Numbered from the stretch's first letter, positions 1-10,179 are shown. The stretch: DNA of 33,445 nucleotides from Chara braunii (GCA_003427395.1 BFEA01000007.1:484561-518005), one strand, 5' to 3'. Notes: generated by a model not told the origin, from the letters alone. A program made the numbers and translations.

Positions 1-36
<36 letters not shown>
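1..36. repeat. (CA)n microsatellite at window edge
   Basis: An uninterrupted CA dinucleotide run starts at the first base and is probably cut by the window edge. Confidence 0.95.
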
Positions 37-38
<2 letters not shown>

Positions 39-836
39 CACGTAATGCCTTTCTTCTCCCGTGAACAATCTTGAACAACGTATCTTGACAAGAGAGGTTG
101 GGCACCGCGCCTTGGATGAAGTTGGATCAGAGCTGATTAGGAAAGAGATTAAGATGGTGCATAGCCTCACGTCTGGAGTCGGTCAGATTGTCGGACACGT
201 GGCAGGCGACTGTGCTTCTGATGATCGCTTACAAATTGAATGAACATCACTCCGCGAATTCGCATGGCCAGCAGCTGTGTTGCCCTGTCCTCTTGCTTCA
301 GTTCCTCTTTTCCCTTGTCTGCACGTGGATGGAAACGGATAGCTGACGACATCAAAAGTACTTCAAATTTCCATTTTTTGTCAAGAGAAACACAAGCATG
401 TGCGCCGAGGCTGTTTGTCCGTGCGCCCAGGCACCCGACTTGTGCGTGGATACACGCCCGGGTGTCGGGCGGGGCATGAAACCCGGGCAGGGTTCCAGGG
501 AGCCCCAGCAGTGCCAGCACCAAAAAAAAGAAGCAAAAAAAAACTCAAAAATTTCCAGAAAAAAAAGAATGTTGTGTAGAATTTCAATACAAACGACCGT
601 TTTTTTTTTGTTGGATACAAACGACTTTTAGTTGAGGGTCACATTTTGTAGATTCCTCACGGAATCGAAGATAAAAAAGAAAACAACCGAATCAGATTAA
701 GGCACCGCACTTTAAAGTTTAAACCCCTTTAGCCCCTTAAAGAACATTTACACCCCCGTCCCCTCCCCCCCTTGACAGCCAACACTCGAAAAGAGAAAAG
801 AGCCTGTAGTTGGGCTCCTCCACGCTATGAAACCGT
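37..836. other. Gene-free stretch with GC-rich and A-rich patches
   Basis: I see no supportable gene here. Small open frames exist, for example 61-243, but show no recognisable motif. About 410-520 is GC-rich with repeated CCCGGG-type words (ACGCCCGGG, AACCCGGGC). It is followed by A-runs at 522-570 that resemble the A-rich stretch at 11950-12020: both carry TTTCCA, a run of A, then AATGT and AGAAT. The pair may be diverged copies of one short element. Confidence 0.5.
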
Positions 837-968
837 TTGAGCGCGCTTAAGCGCGACCGCGCGCGCTTAAGCGCTCTCTTAAAGACCCCCAGTGCGCGCT
901 TAAAAGTGCTCAATCAGTTTTCGGGCGCGCGCACACCAAAACATGAGCGCGCACACCTGGCGGGGACC
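833..968. repeat. CpG-word block built on GCGCTTAAGCGC
   Basis: This is a short CpG-dense block in AT-rich surroundings. The words GCGCGCTTAAGCGC, GCGCGCTTAAGCGC, GCGCGCTTAAAA and GCGCGCACAC recur, and several are palindromic around TTAA. Blocks of similar texture but built on different words occur at 11393-11505, 11862-11945, 12509-12598, 18783-18850 and 21862-21965. No ORF explains it. Confidence 0.5.
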
Positions 969-1138
969 CGGATGTGGAGGGGAACACGTGGGGTTGTTTG
1001 CACCGAAAAAAAAATAAAAAATTGGGTGGGGCTGGTTTTTGGGGGGGTTGGGTGGGCGGTGGAGGGAGTCCAAGGTCTGTTTTGGGGGTGTGGTGGCTGA
1101 GGTGGGGGGGGGTTGGGACCTGGGTGGGGGAGGTGGTG

Positions 1139-1230
1139 GCTCTCTCTCTCTGTGTCTCTCTCTCTGTCTCTCTCTCTGTCTCTCTCTCTGTCTCTCTCTG
1201 TGTCTCTCTCTGTCTCTCTCTCTATATATA
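1139..1230. repeat. (TC)n/(TG)-interrupted microsatellite
   Basis: CT dinucleotides interrupted by TGTC steps, ending in TATATATA. It abuts the left copy of the 116-bp direct repeat. Confidence 0.9.
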
Positions 1231-1234
1231 ATTG

Positions 1235-1350
1235 TACGCAAGAGGTTCTGAACAGGGGGAGTTATAAGGAAGAAGATAAAAAACAGAATTCATTTTTTCC
1301 TGTTTTTCTTTTTTTCGCATTTGCGATCTGATATTTATGTGATGATATAT
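1235..1350 (+). repeat. Direct repeat, left copy (~116 bp)
   Basis: It begins TACGCAAGAGGTTCTG and ends GTGATGATATAT. It matches 1955-2071 at all but a few positions (for example CAGAATTC/CTGAATTC and TTTTTTCGCA/TTTTGTTCGCA). The two copies enclose about 600 bp, the size layout of a TRIM (miniature LTR element). However, the ends are not TG...CA and I see no target duplication, so it may simply be a duplicated sequence. One end of each copy touches a microsatellite. Confidence 0.8.
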
Positions 1351-1954
1351 ACTCCGACGTTGCTAGCTCTCTGCTTTTGCTGATGATGCGAGCGTCGGGC
1401 CTGTACTAGCAGGCTCTGTCTTTTCTTATGGAAGAGAATATTTTTTAATCTACTCTTTAATCTTCCCTATTGATTGGGTTGTTGCGTTTTGCGGGCCTAC
1501 TGAATGGTTCCGTTTTCTTACTATGGATATGGTAGAATGTTTGTTTTGTGAATCTTATCTGCTTTGATTCTGTTATTGGGCATCCTGGTTGGTTGTTTCC
1601 CGTTGTTCGGCCTTTTGAGCGTGGGGCGGGAATCGTCATCCGGGATTGTCTTCTCTTTCTTTTTGGTTGTCACACTGGGATCGGAGTCTTTCTTTTTGCT
1701 TTCTTTGCAGACAAGAATGTTTTGATATCCTGGTTGGTCTCATCCCGTTGTTTGGCCTGTGAGTTGGGGCGGTGCTTGCATGTGGGACTTGTCATCTGGG
1801 ATTTGTTTTGTTGCCCCCTGTTCTGTATTATTTGGCTGTTCCCTTCCTCTTTTCTTTGCCTCTCTGCCTTCTGGCTGTGTGCAAGTGGGTTGATATGAGT
1901 CATATGACACACGGGGCAGCCGCCGCTCAACCTTCATCCACGTGGGTGGCCTTC
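1351..1954. other. Interval between the direct repeats
   Basis: No gene is recognised. It contains its own diverged internal duplication: CATCCTGGTTGGTTGTTTCC near 1580 recurs as ATCCTGGTTGGTCTCATCC near 1727. In each copy a second shared piece, GTCATCTGGGATTTG or its variant, follows about 60 bases later. Open frames here carry no known motif. Confidence 0.5.
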
Positions 1955-2071
1955 TACGCAAGAGGTTCTGAACAGGGGGAGTTATAAGGAAGAAGATAAA
2001 AAACTGAATTCATTTTTTCCCTGTTTTTCTTTTGTTCGCATTTGCGCTCTGATATTTATGTGATGATATAT
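1955..2071 (+). repeat. Direct repeat, right copy (~117 bp)
   Basis: Partner of 1235-1350 at an offset of 720 bp. It runs directly into the (TG)n tract that follows. Confidence 0.8.
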
Positions 2072-2145
2072 GTGTGTGTGTGTGTTACAGTGTGTACTTG
2101 TGTGCGTGTGTGTGTGTGTGTGTGTGTCCGTGTGCCTGTGTGTGC
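2071..2145. repeat. (TG)n microsatellite
   Basis: TG dinucleotides interrupted by TTACAG, CTTG and TCCG. Confidence 0.9.
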
Positions 2146-2355
2146 GGGGCTTGGGGGGGTCTGTGGTTTTTTTTTTTTGGTTTTATGCTTTTTATTTTTA
2201 AAACATACATGTGAGCTTAAAAAAAAAAATTGAAAAACATGGTGTCCTAGGTCTCCGAAAGATCTACAAGTCTCTATTTTTTATTTTATTTTTCGGTTAT
2301 TGTTCGCCTGCAAAAAAATCCCTGCGAGAAAAAAAAGAAAAACCTGCCCATTTCA

Positions 2356-2359
2356 TTAT
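2356..2359. other. Target-site duplication TTAT, left
   Basis: TTAT lies immediately before the TG of the left LTR and again at 11223-11226 immediately after the CA of the right LTR. An extra A before both copies would give a 5-bp ATTAT, but the right-hand A overlaps the LTR's terminal CA. With canonical TG...CA ends the duplication is therefore 4 bp. Confidence 0.75.
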
Positions 2360-3255
2360 TGCAATCAGACTCGACCTCTTCACACTTGTCATGCATGCAA
2401 ACAGCGAAACAGCAAACTGGCGACATGCGCCCACACAGTACTCAAAGATATCGTAACCAGGTAGGAGTTCCCTTCAAACTCGCTATGGCGACTGAGCGCC
2501 CACACAACTCACTGTTCGCACTCTGGATCACCCTGGATGTCCCACACACAACACTCTACACGCAACACACACACACACACACACGCTACTATAGCTATGG
2601 CAGCTATGGCTGCCACTATCCTATCGCTACACTACACTTCACTGCCCTCTTCGTCTTCGGGCGCACTGCAGACCTCCCCGCACAAGCTGCTGAGGCAGCG
2701 CTTCCGCATGGCATCCACAGGAATGAATGAATGGCTGGACGCAGCCTCTTGATTTATACTTCTGTGCGGCGTTGGTCTGCCCTGTATCCCTTGGCCCACG
2801 ATGTGCACAGTCCCAAANGGTACCTGCTTGACTGGACCGGACTGGGCTACCTGGGACTGCTGACTCTACGTAGTGGACCTACACCACTTGCCCACTTGCC
2901 TCGGCCTAAACAGGGGCTGACTCCGAAAGGCCAGTTCTAGAAACTTCTACTTTGGGCTTTCGGTACTGTAGCAGCTACGACTTTGCCCTTTCAGGTAAGT
3001 AGCAGCTACGACCTTGACCCTTCAGACATCCTACAGCTACGACTTCGGAACTGTCTAGACTCCTACCCTACAGGTCTACAGTTCGACTCCCTTCTAAGCT
3101 GTGACCTACGACAATCTACCTACCACTGGCGTTTCGACAGGTCGCAGGTTCAAATCTACGGGTTGTCATCAATACTGTACACAGGTAAGATGGGGAACTA
3201 GGGATCGAGCCTTGGGATCTGCATTTGCTACTGCGAACTGGTGAATACCGTTTCA
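2360..3255 (-). repeat. 3' LTR of the Ty3 element (896 bp)
   Basis: On the minus strand it begins TGAAACGGTATTC and ends CTGATTGCA, the standard TG...CA ends. It matches 10327-11222 throughout apart from N bases. It contains a CA microsatellite (~2563-2584), a TATA-like TATAAAT at 2752-2758 (minus) and a threefold CAGCTACGAC motif near 2970-3025. Open frames within it are not genes. Confidence 0.95.
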
Positions 3256-3293
3256 CTCCCGCCAGCCTAAATTCGAGGTCCTCCGAGAAAATT
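3256..3293 (-). promoter_or_regulatory. Possible polypurine tract region before the 3' LTR
   Basis: Between the pol stop and the LTR, the minus strand ends GGCTGGCGGGAG directly against the LTR's TG. Only the last seven to eight bases are mostly purine, so this is a weak polypurine tract. It is assigned by position, where plus-strand DNA priming must occur. Confidence 0.4.
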
Positions 3294-3731
3294 TCAGTCC
3301 AAGGCAGGACCTTTACCCTTCTGTTGTCTTTCATAGGCCCGGACTATATCGGGAGCTGTCTCTAGAAGTTCAGATCTTGTAAACCAGCGGTCGTCTTCCG
3401 GTTCTTGATAACTAAAATGAACCTTGTACTGTTTTTGCGGACGACCCCTACCTCCGGTTCTNAAGACATCCTCAGCCACNATACCGTCTATGTCATACCT
3501 TCCATCCATATCAGGTGGGATCATTGATCTACGGGATGGAAACTGATCACTTGTTTGACAAGGTAGCAACTTCGATGCGTGGAAAACTGGATACGTGTGG
3601 AGGTGTGCTGGTCGTTCTATTGTATAGGACGGTCCATCTTCACCGCCCTTGACTTCAAGAACAGGCCACGGTCCTCTATACGTGGGCAGTAACTTCTGCG
3701 ACATGTTCTCCTCAGGTGCAAACTCTTTCAA
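3294..3731 (-). pseudogene. pol: pol 3' part: integrase C-terminus with chromodomain-like tail
   Basis: This 145-residue frame is the end of the polyprotein. Residues ~13-57 form the GPY/F-type integrase C-terminal module, with YRGPWPV followed by YPVFHASKLLP, the usual 'VFHxSxL' signature. Residues ~78-137 look like a diverged chromodomain: a GRGRPQKQYKVHFSY strand region, acidic PEDDRW, then a terminal helix ETAPDIVRAY. In chromoviruses this tail guides integration to particular chromatin. It is separated from the integrase core by a frameshift at about 3750-3760, where the protein resumes with QFQVGDLVWVSLKEF in the new frame. Two N bases leave two undetermined residues. Identification as a chromodomain is by pattern and moderately sure. 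Confidence 0.85.
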
Positions 3732-3732
3732 A

Positions 3733-5103
3733 CTAACCCAGACTAAGTCGCCTACTTGAAACTGTTGAAGGGTGACGATGTTTGTTTGCTTGTTCTATCA
3801 TCCTATGCTGGGCTTTCCTGAGGTTTTCTACAACAATAGCTAGTTCTTTCTCGTGCTGTACAGCGAACTCCCGGGTCCCCGGCGGCAATCTCTGAATCTG
3901 ATCCCAGTTGAGTCCCTCAAACGGTCTGCGCGGTCTAAAGGACTTGTGCAGTTCGTTGGGAGTGCGGCAGATGGCTAGATGCACACTGTTATTGTACGCA
4001 ATAGCTACTTTAGGCAACATCTCATCCCAGTTAATCTGATCTGGCCTAATATACATGCGCAGAACTTGCTGTAGGATCTTGTTCATTTGCTCTGTCTGAC
4101 CGTTAGTCTCTGGATGGCGGCCGGACGACATCAACAACTTAGATCCGTATACTCCCATGAGGTCTTGCCAGTTCTGGCTAGTAAAGCGACTATCTCTATC
4201 GCTAGCTATAGACAACGGGATTCCGTTCTCACTAATCCAACAGCCAAAGAACCTCTGTATGACTAAATCAGTACGCGCCTCAGAAGGCAAAGGAACAAAA
4301 ACTACGTACTTGCTAAAGTGGTCAACTATGACCATGACTTGGCTCTTGCCATGCCTGCTCTTGACTTGAGTGCCCATGAAATCTATTGACACTGAGTCTC
4401 CCGGCTGATCCGGAATGGGCAAGGGTCTGAGAAGACCTAGCGGGGCGCGCGTAGAACTCTTATTACGCTGGCAGACTTTGCAGCTGCGAACATACTCTAC
4501 GCAGTCATTCTTCATCCCTGGCCAGGTATACGCGCGCATCAGATTGGCCAAAGTCTTTTGCCAACCGAAATGACCCTCTATGTCGTGACATTCCCCCATA
4601 ATCAGACTACGGATCTCTTCGCTATTGGGGATGCACAACCGGTCACAGACATTAGTCTTCTCGAAGAGTAACCCTCCAATAGTGCGGTAGTTCGGCTCGG
4701 TCTCTGGGGCCCCCTTGACTCGCGTGAGGAGCTCACTATAGATAAGGTCCTGCGCGTAGGCTTCTCTAACCTTCTGCTGCAGATCCTTTCCTATATCGAG
4801 GTAATGTACTATTGCCCCAAAGTAATCTGCTCTCCTACTCAGAGCATCCGCGACTACGTTGTACTTCCCTTTGACAGCCTTGAGCTCGAAGTCGTACTGA
4901 TCTATCTCTACGGCCCACCTAGTAAGCTTAGGTGTCATCTTGGCCTGGGTCTTTAACCACCGTAACGTTTCATGGTCCGAATAGACTTTGAAGTGCCTCC
5001 CAAGCAAGTAGTGCTTCCAGTGGTCTAATGCTTGCCTGAGAGCGTAGAGTTCCCTCTCATAGGTAGATGTCGCAACCTTCTCTGAAGGCATCCTAGCGGA
5101 CAT
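3733..5103 (-). pseudogene. pol: pol middle part: RNase H C-terminal part and integrase core
   Basis: A 456-residue frame. It opens inside RNase H: E16 or E18 in YEREL, D43 in YSDHETL and D86 in ADALSR are the expected acidic residues. Integrase follows: the zinc-binding HHCC set is H173, H178, C208 and C211. The catalytic DDE triad is D241 (SIDFMG), D302 (SDRDSRF) and E338 (NGQTEQ), with 35 residues between the last two, as is standard. The integrase core therefore looks chemically complete. The frame ends shortly after the core because a one-base-type frameshift near 3750-3760 leads to a stop. At its start it is cut off from the rest of RNase H by a deletion near 5115-5130. Confidence 0.93.
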
Positions 5104-5116
5104 GAACTCTACGGGT

Positions 5117-6979
5117 CTATAGCCATCCTATGCCGTACTGGCTAGCATCCGTAGTAACAACAAAAGGCAAGGACGGATCGGCGACCTTAAGGAACGGATT
5201 CTCTATCAACGCCTGCTTTAGCTTCTTCATGGCGGACGTGCAGTCCTTGTCCCACTTCCAGATTGTCTCTTTTCTCAGGGGCGCAACGATGGTGGAGAAG
5301 TTCCTTACGAACTTCCTGTAGTAATTCGCTAAGCCCAGGAACGAGCGCAACTCTGTCAGCGTACGTGGCGTGGGCCAATCTCTAATCGCTGCGATCTTGC
5401 TATCTTCTGGCTTAACGCCGTCTCCGTCTAAGACGTGGCCTAGATACAAAACTTGGGTCTTCTCCCAATCACACTTCTTTGCATTGATCTTGAAGTTAGC
5501 TTCTCTTAGCTTCTCCAAGACTTGCCTGAGATGACCCTGATGCTCTTGGAGGGTCCGGCTAAACACTAGGATGTCATATAGATAAACTACAACGAATCTG
5601 TCTAACCACGGCCTAAACAAATCATTCATACACCGCTGAAAAGTTGTTGGCGCATTGGTTAGTCCAAAGGGCATCACTATAAACTCATAATGCCTGTACC
5701 TAGTCCGGAAGGCTGTCTTATACTGATCATCAGGGTGTACCTCTATCTGATGATATCCGGACCTTAAGTCTATCTTAGAGAAATACTTAGCCCCCTGCAC
5801 TCGATCTAAGAGATCTTCGATCCTAGGCAGTGGCTCAACATTCTTTACTGTAATAGCATTCAGACCCCTATAGTCTATGCACATTCTCAGCTCTCCCTCT
5901 TTCTTAGGAACAAAGAGAACAGGCGCTCCGAAAGGAGACGAATTGGGCCTAATCCAACCCTTCTCGAGGAGCTCGTCTAATTGCTTGCGAAGCTCCTCTA
6001 ACTCTTGCGGGGACATCCTATACACAACACCCTTAGGAGTTCTACTGCCAGGCTCTATCTCNATACGATGCTGGATGGGCCGTGGCACCGTGCCTGTCGG
6101 CGGCTCAGTCAAATCCTTAAACTCCTCCAGCAGCTTGGCAATCGCAGGGTCCATCGGCTTCTCTTCCGTAGGCTCAGTGACGGGCCTAACATAGGCAACA
6201 AAGACCTGTTCCTCTAATTTCTCCTTCTTCACCAATCTGGCGAACGCAGGGGCACAAAGGCAGCAATGTGCCAAGGAATTCTCTACTCCTGACACATGAA
6301 ACAGGCGGGCAGTCTTAGCCTCGCCTGCCGAACTAGGGAGTCTACACTCGTGCTCCTTCAGATGGAGCGTTGCCCCGACTGCCTCTCCCCAATCCATTCC
6401 CAGTACTATATCAAACGGGAGGCTGTCCTCTACGAGGAGAGTCAGGGAGTGGAGGACCTTCTCCACCTTCCCATCTTTCTCTAGGTGGAAATACGCCTGA
6501 ACTCCCTCTACGTAATCCTCGACAACCATGGTACGATTGTCCGCGAGGATACTAACTATGGGGTCTGTTAGTTTCTGGACCTTAAGTCCTAGCCTCAACT
6601 TTTGCAGCGCTTGCTTACTAATATAGTTGCGGGTGGCCCCTGAGTCTACTAGGGCCCCTAGTCTACTTCTAAAAATCTCTGCATCTAATAAAATGAGCTG
6701 CCCTTTATTCTCCTTCTTCATCTTGGCCCAGGCGGGCCTCCTCTCCTTCAACTCTTCCGCCACGCCTGTGAGGGAGGTGTCTAGCGAAACTCTAACACAA
6801 GCACTCTCGGGACAGTTGTCTAGACACCGGCCTGCAACCTCTGCCGTAGGCACATGTGATGTGGGAGTCTCCTGCCGGCTAGCGCTATTTACCCCACATG
6901 GCGTAGTGGTAGGGGCAGTTGCTACCCCTACTGGCGGCTGCCTTTTGGCTCTAGAGCAGCCGTTCGGGTCTCTCGATAC
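5117..6979 (-). pseudogene. pol: pol 5' part: protease, reverse transcriptase, start of RNase H
   Basis: Residues are counted from 6853. Aspartic protease: DSGA at 70-73. Reverse transcriptase: about 290-480, with palm motif FSKIDLRSGYHQI (catalytic D362), the MPFGLTNAP motif, then VVYLYDILVF. The last is normally YxDD, but here residue 426 is Tyr (TAT at 5578-5576), leaving only D427. A catalytic aspartate is therefore missing. RNase H starts with TTDAS (D569) and stops after GIGWL, because the bases that should link GIG to GYRPVEFMS are deleted. 'APLRKET' also looks about four residues shorter than the usual APLTxLLxK. The frame is open upstream to 6979 and overlaps the end of gag (stop at 6928) in a different phase, so in this copy pol is not fused in frame to gag. 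Confidence 0.93.
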
Positions 6980-7281
6980 TTAGGACAATATTTGATAATA
7001 TGCCCCGGGTCACCGCAGAAAATGCACTGGTCGCGGTTCAATCGTTGTTGCCATAAAGCATGGTCCAGACCCAAAGATTCCCGCGGCCTACCCTGAGGTA
7101 GCCCTGGGTGCTGAGGTAGCCCTCGGTGCCATCCTCCTACTCTATAGGGAGACCTGTTCCTAGGACGGTTTTGCGGGGGACCTTGACCCCTACCTCCCGC
7201 TTGGCGGTTCCCTCCTCTGCCGCCAACCCCCTGATCGCCCTGGAACCGGCTCCCTGAGGCCCGACCCCCTTGGCCTACCTA
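6928..7281 (-). pseudogene. gag: gag 3' part: nucleocapsid with CCHC zinc knuckle
   Basis: Reading from 7278, the frame encodes an R/G/Q/P-rich stretch (GGRGGNRQAGGRGQGPPQNR) and then CIFCGDPGHIIKYC, a perfect C-x2-C-x4-H-x4-C retroviral knuckle near 7028-6987. It ends at a TAG at 6930-6928. Knuckles of this kind bind the element's RNA during packaging. The frame class differs from the capsid segment (7740-8700) but equals that of the gag N-terminus. Between capsid and knuckle lie ~500 bases with stops in all frames, either an intron or an insertion (see 7279-7775). Confidence 0.85.
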
Positions 7282-7775
7282 TGAGCCAAGCGGTGGAGTC
7301 TGGTGGAGGAGGAAGACGTCGGCCATAGCCGCGGAGCATTGACATAGAGTGCCGGAGGAGAGAGAAAGGGAGGACAGAGAAGGAGGGACTAAGGAGAGAG
7401 AAGAAGAAGTGTGGGAGGAGGAGGTTAGAGAAGAAGGCAGACATAGCCGGGGGCGAGCACAAAAAAAAAAAAAATAATAATACAGCGAAAGTGAAGGGAA
7501 AGAAAGTGAAGAAAGGGGAAGTAGACGGCGAGGGTGACGAAGGTGAAGGTGCCGGCAGCCATAACCGTGGTGAAGGGTTGACCGGGCGTTGACCAGGGCG
7601 TTGACCAGAGGGTTGACCAAGGGTTGACCAAGCATTGACCGGGGCTTGTCTGCGTTGACTCAGCGTTTTCCAAGGCGTTGACCGGAGCTGCTGACCAAGA
7701 TTGTGACCAAGCTAGAGTTGGTGATATCTCGTTGAACCCTCAGCCTATCCCCTTACCCTGTGGATGTGCACTTAC
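7279..7775 (-). other. Candidate intron (or insertion) inside gag
   Basis: On the minus strand the capsid frame runs into GGG then GTAAGT (7775-7770), a consensus 5' splice site. About 490 bases later, after long pyrimidine-rich stretches, CTCATAG (7285-7279) is a plausible 3' splice site. Removing 7279-7775 (497 bp) joins two complete codons, moves the capsid frame into the nucleocapsid frame and removes the stops between them. The segment has different composition from gag: polypurine on the plus strand, a 14-A run, and eight TTGACC/TTGACT words at 7578-7683. The alternative is a nested insertion. The exact in-frame join favours an intron, but the evidence is sequence-only. Confidence 0.45.
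7577..7713 (+). repeat. TTGACC array, roughly helical period
   Basis: TTGACC occurs at 7578, 7589, 7601, 7613, 7624 and 7635, a spacing of 11-12 bases. TTGACT follows at 7655, TTGACC at 7678, and two TGACCAAG remnants end the array. TTGACC/T is the core W-box that WRKY transcription factors bind in plants. The array sits inside the gag gap of the retrotransposon. Whether it is a binding array or just a decayed 11-12-bp tandem repeat cannot be told from sequence. Confidence 0.55.
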
Positions 7776-9486
7776 CCCACGGTACTTGCTGAGTTGTCTG
7801 TCTACTCCTTGCGGCCTCCCTCCAGCCGCGACAGCAGCGTAAGTCCTCCCGTGGCCCACACTACTGTCCTCCTCCTCGAACCCCCATTCAATCTGGTCGT
7901 AGGGGATCTCGTCCACACTACCCTCATCTAAAGTGAGCACAAGGCTATCCTTGGTCTTGACTTGCCCTGAGATAGTGTGGCCCTTCCACTTTTTGCCCTT
8001 GTCTAAATCTTTGTGCCAGAAGGTGGAAATCGATGCAGACTTCGCCTCGAACGCGACCACTTCCCTGCCGGGTATATCATAAGTCATAGCAGGGTCCTGA
8101 CTCTTGTCAAAGAAGTGACCACGTAGCGTTTCGGGCATAGCCCGGTAGAAAAGGTTGACCAACTGGGTTTTCGTGACCTTGTGGTCAGGAACAGCCACCA
8201 ACTCATCCATTGTGCCCTTGAGTGCCCTTGCACTCTTCCATTGGCGCGAGTGTATTGTCTGAAGCCAATCTGAGGCTTTGACACTACGAGCAACATCAGC
8301 GAATCGCTCGCGCAGCAGCTTCAAGAATTCAATGAGGGACGTAAACGAGGAGTACGCAACAGGATCGTCACTACAGTTGGCAGCACGAACAAGGGATCTC
8401 GCGAAACTGGCGGCCTCGTCTCTAAGTGCATGGATCGCAATTAAGACCTGCTGATCCGGGGAGACCTGTTGCAAATGCACATAGGTCTTAACATTGGTCT
8501 CCCAATTGTCAAAGTTCTCTTCCCTTTTCCCACTGTAGGAATCAGGGAATTTGACTTTGACTGGCTCCCTGCGAGGACGGGCCTCCTCCTCCTTGGGAGC
8601 AGCCACCTTGACGCCCTCGATGGCGCCGACACAAAAACGCTCTGTCTTCTCGAGGCGATGACTCACCTCGGATCCCACAGCGCCTACTAGTTCGCGAGCA
8701 AAATCTCGTAATCTCGTTCGCATCGAACGCACGGATATTTCCTAGCTGCTCATAGTGCTTTTCTTGCACTTTAGCTAACTGGTCAACGCTCTGGGCGATG
8801 ATCTCCACTTTGCGTTGGAAATCTACTTGTGGAGTCAATTGTGTTGTTAAGGCAGTCCTCACCTCCGCTAGTTCTTGCATTGCTGCATTCGCCGCCTCCA
8901 CTCTTCTCTTCTTCTCCCTCATCACTGCGAGCTTCCACGCCATCCTTTGTTCATCCTCCATCGCCCGCCGCGTCAGAACATCTTCTTCTGCTTCCCATTT
9001 CTTCGTGGCGGCTTCTTGCTCATCCTTGGGGATGTACATAGCAACCTCTTCCTCCTCACCCAGGGATAAGTTGGCAACCCACTCCGAAATCTTCTTCTCC
9101 ATCTCATCACTGCTGTTGCCGTTGTGCTGCCCACTCTTTTGCAGTGACGGTCCTTCCTCTTCTTCATCCACCTCCTTCAGCTTCTCTTCTTTTTCCTTTT
9201 TCAACCTCTCTTTCTCCCTGGCCATCTCTTCTTCCATCTTCTTTAGTTAGGCCGCCTGTTCCTCTTTCAAGGCCTTCTTCTTGGCCTCCTTCTCCTTCCT
9301 TTCCTGCAGGATGGCGGCCATCTTCTCCTCCTCCTCCTTCGTGTATGGTTGGGTGGCGGTACCACCTCGAGTGGGCCCTACTCTACACGCAAAGGTACGC
9401 CAAAATCCCAGACGAAAAAGGAGACGCCAGAGGGTCCCCCAGAGGGAGAACCCAACCAGCAACCCATACATCGGGTAGTCGTCCAT
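7740..9486 (-). pseudogene. gag: gag 5' part: hydrophobic N-terminus, coiled coil, capsid
   Basis: The best start is ATG at 9486 (MDDYPMYGLL). Residues ~8-35 are hydrophobic and W/L/F-rich. A long E/K/R-rich coiled coil follows (KEEEEKMAAILQERKEKEAKKK onward), then a retrotransposon capsid domain (from about 8555; KFPDSYSGKREENFDNW, then SFTSLIEFLKLLRERF and LVNLFYRAMPETLRGHF), as in the Retrotrans_gag family. Gag forms the virus-like particle. Damage: codon 80 is TAA (9249-9247), and one extra base in the four-base run at 8700-8703 shifts the frame between NEITRF and ARELVGAVG. The capsid frame then stays open to a stop at 7740, though the true end may be a splice donor at 7775. The coiled-coil N-terminus is much longer than in most Ty3 Gags and resembles proteins I recall from Chara. 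Confidence 0.85.
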
Positions 9487-10125
9487 CGTGGTGTTGGTGC
9501 GCGACAAGGGTCCCACTCCTCACCATGTAACCCTACCCGGACACACTAACCTACTGACTGACTTCCTAAGGACCACAGGATAAGACCCTGTCAACTATGG
9601 CCACTACTAACCCAAGACTACTCTAAGGTTGTCACTAGAGAACCAAGAGCTGATCAGAAGGCATTTAAGGAGATCCCCCAAACTCCGCAAGAATTCTTTA
9701 ACGTCGCAGACAGGACGATGCGATCAGCTTGGTTCCTCTGGCGATTTCAGCCCACAACTCAGCCCGTCCAGCCTCCTGTGCCACACCGAGCAGCCCGCCG
9801 ATCAGTACCGGTCCTTGGAGGGNTTCGTATCCCTNGGGACAGTCGAGTCGTCAGACACGGATCATCAGCNTTCTGGGTCCGGTAGGGGAGTGGCTCAACC
9901 AGGCCTCAACACTTAAAGACGGCCTTCGTTTCAGCCTACAGCTCGGAGTTCAGACCCTCCATACTGAACTCAGTAGACCTGCCGGACAGTACCGGTCATT
10001 GGGCTAGACGAGTTGTTTAACGAGCGCTCGCCGCTCATGCATAGGTCTCCAAGTGCCAGAGTAGAGCTTTGGTCCTACTAAGCCTGTGCAAGTTTGACAG
10101 CAAGTGACAACCAATCTTGGATCGC

Positions 10126-10128
<3 letters not shown>

Positions 10129-10179
<51 letters not shown>
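10129..10179. repeat. (CT)n microsatellite in the leader
   Basis: About 25 uninterrupted CT units inside the retrotransposon leader. Confidence 0.95.

Noticed and set aside
61-243. 60-codon plus-strand open frame near the left edge
   Set aside because: It has no recognisable motif, no context and a length expected by chance.
833-968. CpG island or promoter
   Set aside because: CpG density comes from a few repeated palindromic words over about 130 bp, and no gene starts beside it.
900-1331. Open frames full of RE or LS repeats
   Set aside because: They are translations of the CT/GT microsatellite and G-rich tract.
7190-7673. Overlapping open frames rich in L, S and P in the gag gap
   Set aside because: Several frames are open at once because the DNA is polypyrimidine on that strand. 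No homology pattern is seen.
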